The notes under the pieces were generated by a model that was not told the origin of the DNA, did not search any database, and saw only the letters and a program-made list of their open reading frames with translations. From the NCBI GenBank assembly GCA_000230955.3, contig CP007060.1, positions 1,116,001 to 1,180,000 on the forward strand: a stretch of 64,000 nucleotides of DNA. Reading direction: 5' to 3'. How positions within the stretch are numbered: position 1 is the stretch's first letter; the number at the start of each line of letters is the position of its first letter. A program made the translations under genes and the position numbers. This DNA comes from Halobacterium sp. DL1 (GTDB taxonomy: Archaea > Halobacteriota > Halobacteria > Halobacteriales > Halobacteriaceae). This document shows positions 34,364-43,063 of this stretch, piece by piece.

Positions 34364-35737
34364 TCAGAGGAACGGCGGTGGGACTTCCGGCTGGCCGACG
34401 ATCCAGAGGCTCACCATCGTGTACAGGATCATCACGGCGGTGAGGGGGTACTGGCTCCGGATGGCCTGCAGGCGGCCCGGAAACTGGTCGTAGGCAGTGC
34501 CGTGGGACACCCAGATGGCGAGCAGGTGACCGACCAGTACCGCGGCGACGCCGACGCCGGACAGCCACGATGGTAACACGAGCGTCCGTGCGACGGGCGG
34601 GTTCGCGGGTGCGAGCAGCGCGCCGAGGAGCGCGGGCGACAGCGAGAGGAAGTAGACGAGGTAGTGCGCGAGGTGGTAGCCGGCAGCGATAGCCAGCAGC
34701 GACGGGACGAACCGGACGCCGAGCGTCCGCGCGTCGGTGAACGTCGGCGCCGTCTCTCGGGCCGCGTGCGCTGACCACCAGTAGAGCCGGTGGAACCCGA
34801 GGAACCCGACGAACAGCGCCGCCGGGTAGAGCACGGGAGCCGGCACACCGAGGGTGACCAGCTCGCGTGCGAACGACGCCCACGCGGGCGTTGCCACGAG
34901 CCCGTCGAACGTCGTTCCCCACAGCAACGCGACGACGAACGCCACGTCGCCCGGCGTAGCGGCGACCCGGTCGGTGAGTCGCGCCGCGGGCAGCCGCAGG
35001 CGGAGTCCGTTGGTGGTCCGCTGGACTGGGGCGACCGCCCCGTACGTTCTGAACAGTCGCGCCAACGGGTCGACGCGGTCGAACCACTGGTCGTGGCCAA
35101 CGACGACCACGCCGACCACAGCGACGGCCAGGTAGCCCAGCGCGGCGGCGGCGAGCAGTGGCGGGTCGTCCGCGAGTGGGCTCACGACCTCGACCCAGAC
35201 GAGTACGAGCAGGAAGCCGGCGCTCGTCCACGCGGCGCGTCCGGGTGAGAGGTCGCGGCCCGACTCCGGGGCGAGCCACGCGACTGGACGAGTGAGGGTG
35301 CGGAACGGGTCCACGGCGGGCCATGCGTTCCCGACGAGGTAGGTGGCCATCACGAGCCCCGCCCACCAGCCCACCCAGACGAGCATGATGGCGGCGTTCC
35401 GCAGGGCGTCGACGGGACCGAAGAAGCCGGTCACCACGACGCCCGCGAAGCCGACGACGCCGGCGACTCGGGCGACCCACGCGAGCAGTGTGCGGGGAGC
35501 GGGGAGTGCCCGCGACCAGCCGTGGACTGCCTCGACGAACGCGCGGTCGGTGACGAAACTCGCGAGCAAGAACGACGCGCCGACGACGGCACCGCCCGTC
35601 GAGAGGAACAGCCAGGTCGGAACCGCGAGTTCCTGCTGGGTCGCGTCCCGGAGGTTGCCGCCGTGGGCGAGCGCGACGCCGCAGATGGCGGCGAGGCCGA
35701 CGACCACTCCGAGCGCGCGAGCCCCGCGACGATACAT
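34364..35737 (-). CDS. large polytopic membrane protein of the oxidase island, function unknown
   Basis: A 457-residue integral membrane protein with about ten to twelve helices. The first may act as a signal anchor (ALGVVVGLAAICGVALAHGG). There are no motifs I recognise, but several conserved-looking His and Trp residues sit in or near helices (GFHRLYWWSAHAARE, AAGYHLAHYLVYF, LVGHLLAIWVSHGTAYDQFP), which could bind heme or metal. The last phrase resembles C-terminal parts of bacterial and archaeal proteins for copper or heme transfer. It is followed by the zinc-finger membrane gene 2 nt downstream. A role in oxidase biogenesis is inferred from context only. Confidence 0.7.
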   Translation of the reverse strand: MYRRGARALGVVVGLAAICGVALAHGGNLRDATQQELAVPTWLFLSTGGAVVGASFLLASFVTDRAFVEAVHGWSRALPAPRTLLAWVARVAGVVGFAGVVVTGFFGPVDALRNAAIMLVWVGWWAGLVMATYLVGNAWPAVDPFRTLTRPVAWLAPESGRDLSPGRAAWTSAGFLLVLVWVEVVSPLADDPPLLAAAALGYLAVAVVGVVVVGHDQWFDRVDPLARLFRTYGAVAPVQRTTNGLRLRLPAARLTDRVAATPGDVAFVVALLWGTTFDGLVATPAWASFARELVTLGVPAPVLYPAALFVGFLGFHRLYWWSAHAARETAPTFTDARTLGVRFVPSLLAIAAGYHLAHYLVYFLSLSPALLGALLAPANPPVARTLVLPSWLSGVGVAAVLVGHLLAIWVSHGTAYDQFPGRLQAIRSQYPLTAVMILYTMVSLWIVGQPEVPPPFL

Positions 35738-35806
35738 GGCCGGAGGTTGTCACCCACTCCCCCTGAGGATTGCGGTCCGGCGGCGGGGCGGACGCAGTTG
35801 GATGGG

Positions 35807-35816
35807 TTTTTAATAC
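35807..35816 (+). promoter_or_regulatory. coxC promoter TATA box
   Basis: TTTTTAATAC is centred about 26 nt before the coxC ATG (35837), the spacing of a leaderless transcript. It is one of the most AT-rich elements in this part of the window, consistent with a strong promoter. Confidence 0.6.
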
Positions 35817-35836
35817 TCGCCCTGCAAGCCGTTGGT

Positions 35837-36700
35837 ATGAGCGTAGCGGACGATTCGACCGACGACCACGGCCACCACCTGCCGGCCGTGGAGGACTGGC
35901 CGAAGGGGTTCGGCGAGGCCAGCTGGTGGCCCTTCGTTACTGCATTCGGCGCCTCGGGGTTCTACATCGGCGCCGCCCTGTACGTCCTCGGGCAGAGTAA
36001 CGCAGAACTGGTCGGCCAGGCCGTGGGGCCAGCGATCTTCGTGGGGAGCACGTTCGTCTTCCTCGCGGGTCTCTACGGCTGGGTGTACCACGCCTTCGTG
36101 AAACACTTCTGGAGCCGCGAGACGGGCGAGAACAAGGCACTCCGCTGGGGGATGATACTGTTCCTCGGAACGGAGGTCGCCACGTTCGGCGCCGGCTTCG
36201 TCTACTACTTCTTCATCCGCGTGGGTGGGAAGTGGGCGGGCGCCAACGTCCCCGAGGGGTTCCTCGGCGCGCTCGTCATCGGCAACACGATCATCCTGGT
36301 GATATCGAGTTTCACGCTGCACTACGCCCACGTCGCGCTGCGGAACAACGACCGCTCGCGGTTCCTCGGTCTGCTGGTGACGACGCTCGTGCTCGGCCTG
36401 GTGTTCATCGCCGGCCAGATCTACGAGTACTACGAGTTCATCGTCCACGAGGGCCTCCGGTTCTCCGGCGGCATCTTCGAGAGCGCGTTCTTCGGACTGA
36501 CGGGCCTCCACGGCCTCCACGTCTCGCTGGGCGCGGTCCTCATCGGAATCATCACGTGGCGCGCGTTCAAGGGCCAGTACTCCGCCGAGCGCCACACCTC
36601 GGTCAGCACCGTCTCGATGTACTGGCACTTCGTCGACGCCGTCTGGATCTTCCTCGTCGTCGTGCTGTACGCCGGCGCCGTGGTCAACGTCAACTTCTGA
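35837..36700 (+). CDS. coxC: heme-copper terminal oxidase subunit III
   Basis: A 287-residue protein with seven predicted membrane helices, CoxC family. Distinctive segments are WWPFVTAFGASGFYIGAALY, LRWGMILFLGTEVATFGAGF with the conserved Glu, ISSFTLHYAHVALRN, GLTGLHGLHVSLGAVLIG with the HGxH motif, and the end STVSMYWHFVDAVWIFLVVV. Subunit III binds lipids and stabilises proton uptake into subunit I. It is on the opposite strand to coxA and coxB, so the oxidase subunits are not one operon. A strong TATA element sits 26 nt upstream. Confidence 0.94.
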   Translation: MSVADDSTDDHGHHLPAVEDWPKGFGEASWWPFVTAFGASGFYIGAALYVLGQSNAELVGQAVGPAIFVGSTFVFLAGLYGWVYHAFVKHFWSRETGENKALRWGMILFLGTEVATFGAGFVYYFFIRVGGKWAGANVPEGFLGALVIGNTIILVISSFTLHYAHVALRNNDRSRFLGLLVTTLVLGLVFIAGQIYEYYEFIVHEGLRFSGGIFESAFFGLTGLHGLHVSLGAVLIGIITWRAFKGQYSAERHTSVSTVSMYWHFVDAVWIFLVVVLYAGAVVNVNF

Positions 36701-36748
36701 CCGCCCGGCAGCGCGGGCTTTATTCTCGCCGACCGTCAACGACTCTCC

Positions 36749-37585
36749 ATGCCAGTCGACCCCGCGGAGTTACGTGACCGCGTGGCTGCGCCCCTCGTCC
36801 ACCGCGAGTCCTGCCCGAGTACGAACGACCTCGCGCGAGCGGAGGGACGCGACGGCGCGCCCCACGGAACGGTCGTCGTAGCGGACGAGCAGACCGCTGG
36901 ACGAGGCCGCACCGGAAACGTCTGGGCGTCGCCGCCGGGCGGTGTCTGGTCGAGCACGCTCGTCCGGCCCGCCTTCGACGCGAGCCACGTCGGTCGACTC
37001 ACGTTCGCGGGTGGCCTCGCTGCCGCCGAGACGGTCGAGTCCTTCGGCGTCGACGCTCGCCTCAAGTGGCCCAACGACGTGGTCGTCGACGACGGCGGCG
37101 AGCGCGCGAAGCTCTGTGGCGTGCTCACTGAGGCCGTCGTCGACGAGGTGCCGGTCGCCGGCAAACCGGTCGACGAGGTGTTCCCGGGCACGGACCCGGC
37201 AGACGCGGAGCTCTCGTACGCGGTACTCGGCATCGGCGTCAACGCGAACCTCGACCCATCGGCCCTCGACGTCGACCGTCGCGTGACGACGCTGCGCGAG
37301 CAGGTCGGTGACGTCGACGAGACGGCCGTCGCGGCGACGCTCCACGAGCGACTCCTGGAGTGGGTCGCGCGGGTCGAGTCCAGCGCAGGCTTCGAATCAG
37401 CCATCGACGCGTGGCGCGAGCGCGCCGCGACGCTCGGCGAACGGGTGCGCGTCGAGACGCGGGCGGGCGAGACGGTCACTGGAGAAGCGGTCGCGGTCAC
37501 GGAGCGCGGTGCGCTCGTCGTCGAGAGCGACGGCTCGCGGGTGGAAGTGACGGAAGGAGAGTGTGCGCGGTTGCGGCGGTCCTAA
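36749..37585 (+). CDS. birA: biotin--[acetyl-CoA-carboxylase] ligase
   Basis: A 278-residue biotin protein ligase without an N-terminal DNA-binding domain, so a plain ligase and not a repressor. Key pieces are SCPSTNDLARAEGRDGAPHG, the biotinyl-AMP loop DEQTAGRGRTGNVWASPPGG, LKWPNDVVVDDG with the catalytic Lys, and a C-terminal SH3-like cap ending in VEVTEGECARLRR. It activates biotin and transfers it to carboxylase carrier domains such as propionyl-CoA carboxylase, which fits the methylmalonyl-CoA genes in this window. A TTTATTC element lies about 27 nt upstream. Its stop overlaps the convergent coxB stop by 4 nt. Confidence 0.93.
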   Translation: MPVDPAELRDRVAAPLVHRESCPSTNDLARAEGRDGAPHGTVVVADEQTAGRGRTGNVWASPPGGVWSSTLVRPAFDASHVGRLTFAGGLAAAETVESFGVDARLKWPNDVVVDDGGERAKLCGVLTEAVVDEVPVAGKPVDEVFPGTDPADAELSYAVLGIGVNANLDPSALDVDRRVTTLREQVGDVDETAVAATLHERLLEWVARVESSAGFESAIDAWRERAATLGERVRVETRAGETVTGEAVAVTERGALVVESDGSRVEVTEGECARLRRS

Positions 37586-38349
37586 GGCTGGACGGTCGTG
37601 TTTTCGGGGTCCTGGACCCAGTCCTCGTAGGTGTCCTGGTCGACGACGACGATCTCACCGAGCATCTCTGAGTGGCCCTGTCCACAGAACTCAGCGCAGT
37701 AGAGGGTGTAGGTGCCCTCCTCGGTAACGGTAGTGATGAGGTAGTTCGTCTGACCGGGGACGGCGTCCTGTTTCAGCCCGATTTCGGGGGCGTGGAAGGC
37801 GTGAATCACGTCCTCGGACGTCGTGCGTATCACCAGTTTCGTGTCGACCGGGACGACCATGGGTTGGTTCCCGACGTCCACCCCCTCGGTGGCGGCACCG
37901 GAACTGACCGTGAGGTCCTCCTCGGGGTAGGAGTACTTCCAGTACCACTGCACGCCGATGGTGTCGACGACGACCGTGTCGTCTTGTGCTATCGCGGCCT
38001 CCGCGTCGGCCTGCGTGGCGGTGACGGCCGTCTGCCCCATCACGCCGTACGCGGCGACGCCGACGAACAGTAGCACGACGGCCGTGGCGACGGTCCAGGT
38101 GATCTCGAGGCGGCGGTTCTCCTTCGTCGGCTTCGCCTCGTCGGAGTTGCGGAACTTCCAGACGGTGTAGATGAGGATGCCTTCGACCAGGAGGGTGATG
38201 GGGAGCGCAGCCGCGAGCAACATGTTGTTGAGCTGGCGGATAGCCTCCTCGGTCACCGACTGGTACTGTGAGGCGGCGACCGGGTCGACGAAGGCGACGA
38301 GGAAGCCGACGGCGGCGACGAGAACGGGTGCGAGCCGCTTTCCTCTCAT
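37582..38349 (-). CDS. coxB: heme-copper terminal oxidase subunit II
   Basis: A 255-residue subunit II. After a signal peptide (about residues 1-26) come two membrane helices (44-66 and 84-104) and an outward cupredoxin domain. The binuclear Cu-A site is complete: H183, C218, C222, H226 and M229 (CAEFCGQGHSEM). The aromatic patch VQWYWKYSYPEE, which accepts electrons, is present. In haloarchaea the likely donor is a blue copper protein, not cytochrome c. A TATA-like TATTTATGG about 28 nt before the ATG supports a leaderless start. It is divergent from the ctaB-type fusion gene. Confidence 0.95.
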   Translation of the reverse strand: MRGKRLAPVLVAAVGFLVAFVDPVAASQYQSVTEEAIRQLNNMLLAAALPITLLVEGILIYTVWKFRNSDEAKPTKENRRLEITWTVATAVVLLFVGVAAYGVMGQTAVTATQADAEAAIAQDDTVVVDTIGVQWYWKYSYPEEDLTVSSGAATEGVDVGNQPMVVPVDTKLVIRTTSEDVIHAFHAPEIGLKQDAVPGQTNYLITTVTEEGTYTLYCAEFCGQGHSEMLGEIVVVDQDTYEDWVQDPENTTVQP

Positions 38350-38458
38350 GTTGTCCGGTAGTTCGGAGCGGTTCCATAAATAGGTGCTGAATCGCCTCGT
38401 CCGCGAGTCGGACAGGCTAAGTGCACCCGGTCGTAACCAACCGACGAGAGGGACGTTC

Positions 38459-39832
38459 GTGACTCAGGACCCACCAGACAGATTCACCGCGCTGCTCGCC
38501 GCGGCCGCGATGGGCGTCTACACGCTGCTCGTCGTCGGCGCCACGACGGCGCTCATTGGCGCGGCCGAGGCCTGCCGCTCGTGGCCGGCCTGCAACGGTC
38601 GCTGGTTCGCGCTGGACTCGCTGTCGCTGGTCGTCGTCTGGGGCCACCGCACAGCCGCCGTCGTCACCGGCGCACTCGTCGTCGTCGTCGCCATCCTGGC
38701 GTGGCGTCGCGACGAGTCCAAACGCGTTCGGGCGGCCGCGACGGCGGCTGTTCTCGTCTACCCCGTGCAGGTCGCCGTCGGTGCGCTGACCGCGACGAAC
38801 GGCGCGTCCGCAGCGCTCGCCGGCGCCCACCTCGCGCTTGGGGTCGGCATCTTCGCCGCGCTCGTACTCGCACTCGCGTGGACGCTGGAGGCCCAGACTG
38901 GCCATCTGCCGTCTGCGGAGTGGGAGGGCGAACCACGTAGCGGCGACAGTGGGAATTCGGCCGCCTCTGGCCCGCTCGCGACGCCGTACGCCTACTTCCG
39001 GCTGATGAAGCCGCGGCTGATGTGGCTGCTCTGTCTCGTCGCGTCAGCGGGGATGGCGCTGGCCGCCGGCCCCGCGCTCGCCACGACGACGATTCTCGGG
39101 ACGCTCGGCGGCGGCGTGCTCGCCATCGGCGCGTCGGGGACGTTCAACCACGTCCTCGAGCGAGAGAAGGACAAGAAGATGGCGCGCACGGACGACCGAC
39201 CAATCGCCACCGACAGCATCCCCATCTGGAACGCGGTCGCGTTCGGTCTCGTGCTCGCCGCCGCGTCGCTGGTCGCGTTCTACTCCGTAAACGCGCTCAC
39301 GGCCGTGCTGGGACTCACCGCCATCGTGTTCTACTCGGTGATCTACACGCTCGTGCTGAAACCGAACACCCGGCAGAGCACGGTCATCGGCGGCGCCGCG
39401 GGCGCGCTCCCGGCGCTCATCGGGTGGGCTGCCGTCACGGGGGAGGTCGGTGTCGCTGGCCTCGCGCTCGCCGTCGTCATCTTCCTCTGGACGCCCGCGC
39501 ACTTCTACAACCTCGCGCTCGCCTACAAGGACGACTACGAGCGCGGCGGCTTCCCGCTGATGCCGGTCGTGAGCGGGGAGGCCACCACGCGCAAACACAT
39601 CGTCTACTACCTCGGCGCGACGCTCGTCGCAGCCGTCGTGCTGGCCGCGCTGACGGACCTCGGCGCGCTGTTCGCGGGCACGACGGTCGCACTCGGCGCT
39701 GTCTTCCTCTACTTCGCCGTGCGACTCCACCGGGAGCGCGACCGCTCGGCGGCGATGCGTTCGTTCCACGCGTCGAACGCCTACCTCGGCTGCCTGCTCG
39801 TCGCAGTCGTCCTCGACGCGATGGTGGTCTGA
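38459..39832 (+). CDS. ctaB: heme O synthase with N-terminal CtaA-like half (fusion)
   Basis: A fusion of 457 residues. The first ~150 residues hold four helices resembling half of heme A synthase: ALIGAAEACRSWPACNGRW and the His ligand in VVWGHRTAAVVTG. The rest is protoheme IX farnesyltransferase (UbiA family): YFRLMKPRLMWLLCLVASAG, an Asp-rich motif read as NHVLEREKDKKMARTDDRP, FLWTPAHFYNLALAYKDDYE and RGGFPLMPVV. The first motif has Glu where most family members have Asp. I chose the GTG at 38459; an upstream GTG at 38384 would overlap the coxB promoter. Together the halves would make heme O and possibly help to oxidise it to heme A. Confidence 0.88.
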   Translation: MTQDPPDRFTALLAAAAMGVYTLLVVGATTALIGAAEACRSWPACNGRWFALDSLSLVVVWGHRTAAVVTGALVVVVAILAWRRDESKRVRAAATAAVLVYPVQVAVGALTATNGASAALAGAHLALGVGIFAALVLALAWTLEAQTGHLPSAEWEGEPRSGDSGNSAASGPLATPYAYFRLMKPRLMWLLCLVASAGMALAAGPALATTTILGTLGGGVLAIGASGTFNHVLEREKDKKMARTDDRPIATDSIPIWNAVAFGLVLAAASLVAFYSVNALTAVLGLTAIVFYSVIYTLVLKPNTRQSTVIGGAAGALPALIGWAAVTGEVGVAGLALAVVIFLWTPAHFYNLALAYKDDYERGGFPLMPVVSGEATTRKHIVYYLGATLVAAVVLAALTDLGALFAGTTVALGAVFLYFAVRLHRERDRSAAMRSFHASNAYLGCLLVAVVLDAMVV

Positions 39833-39833
39833 G

Positions 39834-40487
39834 ATGGCGACGGGGACCGTCTCCGCGTCCCGGCTCCGCCCCGACCGCGACACGCTGCTGTACGGCGCGC
39901 TCCTCGTGAACGGCGAACTCGCGCTCGTGCTGTTCTACTTCGCGGTGTCCAGTTCGGTGCCGACCGACCCCGTCTTCCTGGCGTACCCGTTCGTCTGGAT
40001 CAACGCCGCCGTCTGGGGCGTCTCGAAGGTCTACCTGCCAGACGCGCCGCGGGCCCAGCGTCTCGCCGCGTTCGGCGTCGGCGTCGCTTACTTCCTGTTG
40101 CTCGCTGGCGTCGGCGGTCTGTTCGTGCTCCACGGTGAGGGGCTCGGTACGCGAATCGCGTGGCTGTCTCCCGGTTGGGGGCCGACCCTCGTCTACAGCG
40201 GGACGGCGCTGACGATGAGTCTCTTCCCGTTCAAAGTGATTGGCTACGCGGCGCTCGCCTATCTCGTGGCGGCGACTGTGCTCGACGCCGCTCGGACGGG
40301 CGTCGCGGGCCTGCTCGGCCTGTTCTCGTGTGTCAGTTGCACGTGGCCGGTCGCGGCGACGCTGTTGACCGGGGCGTTCGGGGGTGCTTCTGCCGTCGCC
40401 ACGCTCGCGCAGAACGAGCCCTACGCGCTCTCAACGGTCGTCTTCGTCTCCTCCGTGCTGTTGCTTGTGTGGCGGCCGACGCGGTAG
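39834..40487 (+). CDS. seven-helix membrane protein with FSCVSCTWP motif (DUF7546-like)
   Basis: A 217-residue membrane protein starting one base after the ctaB stop, so co-transcribed. It has about seven helices. The sixth is preceded by GLFSCVSCTWPVAATLL, with a CxxC pair at the membrane face that could bind copper or cycle as a thiol pair. I recall a haloarchaeal family DUF7546, unverified. Placed between heme O synthase and an ABC transporter, it may move copper or reducing power for oxidase assembly. That is inference from context and the CxxC pair. Confidence 0.7.
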   Translation: MATGTVSASRLRPDRDTLLYGALLVNGELALVLFYFAVSSSVPTDPVFLAYPFVWINAAVWGVSKVYLPDAPRAQRLAAFGVGVAYFLLLAGVGGLFVLHGEGLGTRIAWLSPGWGPTLVYSGTALTMSLFPFKVIGYAALAYLVAATVLDAARTGVAGLLGLFSCVSCTWPVAATLLTGAFGGASAVATLAQNEPYALSTVVFVSSVLLLVWRPTR

Positions 40488-40531
40488 GCGCGTTCCACAG
40501 CGCTTTATTCCACTCGTCCCAATCCGAGCGC

Positions 40532-41443
40532 ATGGACCCGGTACTCGTCGCCGAGAACGTCGTGAAGCGATACGGCGACGCCGCGGCGCTCGCGGGCGTC
40601 TCCCTCTCCGTCGACGAGGGCGAGGTGTTCGCGCTCGTCGGCCCGAACGGCGCGGGGAAGACGACGCTCGTGCGCTGCCTGACGGGAACGACGACGCCAG
40701 ACGACGGCGAGGTGCGCCTGCTCGGCACCGACCCGACCGTGGCTCGCAAGCAGCGCGTCGGTCTGCTCCCGCAGGAGTTCTCGCCGCCGGACCGGCTCAC
40801 CGCGGGCGAACTCGTCGGCTACTACGCGGGCCTCTACGACGACCCCCGCGACCCCGAGACGGTGCTCCGGGAGGTCGGACTGGACCCCGAAGACGACACG
40901 TGGTACGGCGACCTCTCCGGCGGACAGAAACGCCGCGCGTGCGTCGCCGCGGCGCTCGTCAACGGCCCGGACGTGCTGTTCCTCGACGAACCGACGACGG
41001 CCGTCGACCCGGCGGGCCGGCGCGCGCTCTGGTCGGTGTTCGAGGACCTCGCCGCGGGCGGCACCACCATCCTGCTCACCACTCACGACATGGCGGAGGC
41101 CGAGCGCCTCGCGGACCGCGTCGCGCTGCTCGCCGACGGGGACGTCGCGGCCACGGGCACACCGAGCGAACTCGTCGCCGCCCACGGCGGACCGACGCGA
41201 CTCGTCGTCGAGACGGACGCCGACGACCTGCCCGGATTCGAGCCCGAGCGAACCGCGGAGGGCCTAGTCTTTCCCGATGTCGCGCCCGAGGACATCGGCG
41301 ACATCGTGGCCGCCCTCGACGACGCGGGCGTCGACTTCGAAGCGCTGTCGTGGCGGGAACCGACGCTCGAAGACGCCTACCTCGAACTCGCCGGTGACGT
41401 CGAGCACGCAGGTCTCGACAGCGCCCTGGAGGTGCGTCGATGA
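40532..41443 (+). CDS. ABC transporter ATP-binding protein, oxidase island
   Basis: A 303-residue ATP-binding subunit. Walker A GPNGAGKTT at residues 37-45, Q-loop in LLPQEF near 80, signature LSGGQ at 128-132, Walker B VLFLDEP at 148-154, and a switch His in LTTHDMAEAE. The C-terminal ~80 residues form the extension seen in ABC-2 exporters. It begins 44 nt after the CxxC membrane gene and is followed by its permease with a 4-nt overlap. The location beside ctaB suggests heme or copper-related export, similar to NosF/CcmA types, but homology by eye does not separate these from drug exporters. Confidence 0.9.
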   Translation: MDPVLVAENVVKRYGDAAALAGVSLSVDEGEVFALVGPNGAGKTTLVRCLTGTTTPDDGEVRLLGTDPTVARKQRVGLLPQEFSPPDRLTAGELVGYYAGLYDDPRDPETVLREVGLDPEDDTWYGDLSGGQKRRACVAAALVNGPDVLFLDEPTTAVDPAGRRALWSVFEDLAAGGTTILLTTHDMAEAERLADRVALLADGDVAATGTPSELVAAHGGPTRLVVETDADDLPGFEPERTAEGLVFPDVAPEDIGDIVAALDDAGVDFEALSWREPTLEDAYLELAGDVEHAGLDSALEVRR

Positions 41444-42183
41444 GCCGCGCGCGTCGCATCGCCGCGGAGGCGACGGGGACCTACCGGACGTTCATCCGGC
41501 GTCGCACCGCGGTGTTCTTCACGTTCTTCTTCCCGGTGTTGCTCATCGTCATCTTCGCGGGCCTCGTCCGCACGCAGTCCGGGAGTGGTGGCCTCTTCTC
41601 CGAGCCGACCGGCTACTACGTCCCCGCGTATCTGGCGACGGTGGTGCTGTTCACGCCGCTCTCCCGGGTCGGCAGCACCGTCGCGCGCCACCGCGAGGGC
41701 AACCGCTTCGAGAAGCTCGCGACGACACCGCTCACGCGGGCGGAGTGGCTCGCCGCGCACACGCTCGTCAACGTCGCGCTCATCGCCGCCGCGTCGGCGG
41801 TGCTGCTCGTCGCGCTGAAACTCACGGGCGCCGAGTTCGCGCTGTCGCCGTGGCTCGCGTTCTTCGTCCCCGTGGCCTCCGTCGTGTTCTGTGGCATCGG
41901 CGCGGTACTCGGCAGCGTCGCGGACGGCCAGGACGGCGCCATCGCGATGAGCAATGGCGTCGCGCTCCCCCTCCTCTTCCTCTCCGAGACGTTCGTCCAG
42001 CCGGAGCTGTTCCCGGCGTGGTTCCTGCCGGTCGTCGACCTCTCACCGCTCGCGTACTTCGCCCGCGGGGTCCGCGCCGCGACGTACTCGGGGGGCGACG
42101 TGGTGACGAACGCCACCGTACTCGCGGTGCTAGCCGTCGTCGCATTCGCGTTCGGTGCCATACTGATTCCGTGGACCGAGTAG
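41440..42183 (+). CDS. ABC-2 type permease, oxidase island
   Basis: A 247-residue ABC-2 permease with six predicted helices: an N-terminal helix after TYRTFIRRRTAVFFTFFFPV, a periplasmic loop, then EGNRFEKLATTPLTRAEWLA, the usual coupling loop, and four more helices ending in the C-terminal anchor. Its start overlaps the ATP-binding gene by 4 nt. Together they form an exporter whose cargo is not evident. It follows ctaB and the CxxC membrane gene, so the four genes 38459-42183 look like one transcription unit. Confidence 0.9.
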   Translation: MSRARRIAAEATGTYRTFIRRRTAVFFTFFFPVLLIVIFAGLVRTQSGSGGLFSEPTGYYVPAYLATVVLFTPLSRVGSTVARHREGNRFEKLATTPLTRAEWLAAHTLVNVALIAAASAVLLVALKLTGAEFALSPWLAFFVPVASVVFCGIGAVLGSVADGQDGAIAMSNGVALPLLFLSETFVQPELFPAWFLPVVDLSPLAYFARGVRAATYSGGDVVTNATVLAVLAVVAFAFGAILIPWTE

Positions 42184-42264
42184 CGGGTCGGAGTCGCGCT
42201 GGCGCTTCCCGCAGGCCTTGCAACGCCACGTCTGCTCCCCGTCCGCTGCGTCCGCGCTACCCAT
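42130..42264 (-). CDS. possible 44-residue CxxC microprotein
   Basis: A minus-strand ATG opens a 44-codon frame with QTWRCKACGKRQRDSDPLLG followed by a charged tail and one more Cys. The single CxxC and basic content resemble half a zinc ribbon. It overlaps the 3' end of the ABC permease by 54 nt and nothing upstream clearly looks like a promoter. It could be a genuine microprotein, the remnant of a longer zinc-finger gene, or chance. Low confidence. Confidence 0.25.
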   Translation of the reverse strand: MGSADAADGEQTWRCKACGKRQRDSDPLLGPRNQYGTERECDDG

Positions 42265-42311
42265 CGCTGCGGAGTTGCGTCCACGGGGAGTATGAATCTA
42301 CCTGCCGAGGG

Positions 42312-42920
42312 CTACCGCGGCACCCACGCGTAGACGTGGTTGAGCAGCCAGTAGGTGACGACGCCGAGGAACAGCGACAGCGACCACGAGGCGACGGCGA
42401 CACGGCCGTACTTCGCGTGACTCGTCTCCCGGAGTTCCTCGGGGGTGCGCGTGAGCCCCAGGACGACGGCGTACAGCACGACGGGGACGGCGAGCACGGA
42501 CAGCAGGATGTGGATAGCGAGCATCGCGAAGTAGACGAGTTCGACGGTACCCGCGTACGCGTAGAGGAACTGCCCCTCGCGGATGACGATTGACTTCTCG
42601 AAGCCGCCGCCGACCTTCCAGAGGTAGAGCACGAGGAACGCGCAGATGAGGCTGAACGCGGTGAGCATCGCGACGCGGTGTCTCCGGACGTCGCCGCGGC
42701 GGATGAACCGCCAGCCGACGAGCAGGCTGGTGAGCGCGAGCGTGTTGACGACGGCGATGAGGTCCGAGAACAGGACCACCGTCTCCCTGGACAGCTCCGG
42801 GAACAGGGGTATCAGTCCCTCGAAGGCACCGATGACGAGCGCGTAGCCGACGACGGAGAGCACGGCGGTGACCCGCCGGGGGTGAGCCCTCGCGTACCCG
42901 GGGGCGGTGGCGGATGCCAT
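42312..42920 (-). CDS. DUF420 membrane protein (cytochrome oxidase-associated)
   Basis: A 202-residue protein with five to six helices. It has the DUF420/YozB pattern: NTLALTSLLVGWRFIRRGDV followed by HRVAMLTAFSLICAFLVLYL, then FAMLAIHILLSVLAVPVVLY with a His, and the end RVAVASWSLSLFLGVVTYWL. Conserved His residues in helices suggest heme or copper binding. DUF420 proteins commonly accompany CtaG and heme-copper oxidase genes and are thought to help assembly, without a proven mechanism. The start at 42920 is set by homology. It closes the oxidase island on its right side. Confidence 0.85.
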   Translation of the reverse strand: MASATAPGYARAHPRRVTAVLSVVGYALVIGAFEGLIPLFPELSRETVVLFSDLIAVVNTLALTSLLVGWRFIRRGDVRRHRVAMLTAFSLICAFLVLYLWKVGGGFEKSIVIREGQFLYAYAGTVELVYFAMLAIHILLSVLAVPVVLYAVVLGLTRTPEELRETSHAKYGRVAVASWSLSLFLGVVTYWLLNHVYAWVPR

Positions 42921-43063
42921 TACCGGGGGGTTGTGGCCGACCCACCAACCCGCTTTCGCTTCGGCCCGTTCCCCGCACCGTTGCAACCTGAGTTGCCGTA
43001 ATCCAACCGAAGGCGTAATAGTAGTCCGTTAGAGTGAAACGGTCATGCGGCGAATCCTCGAAC

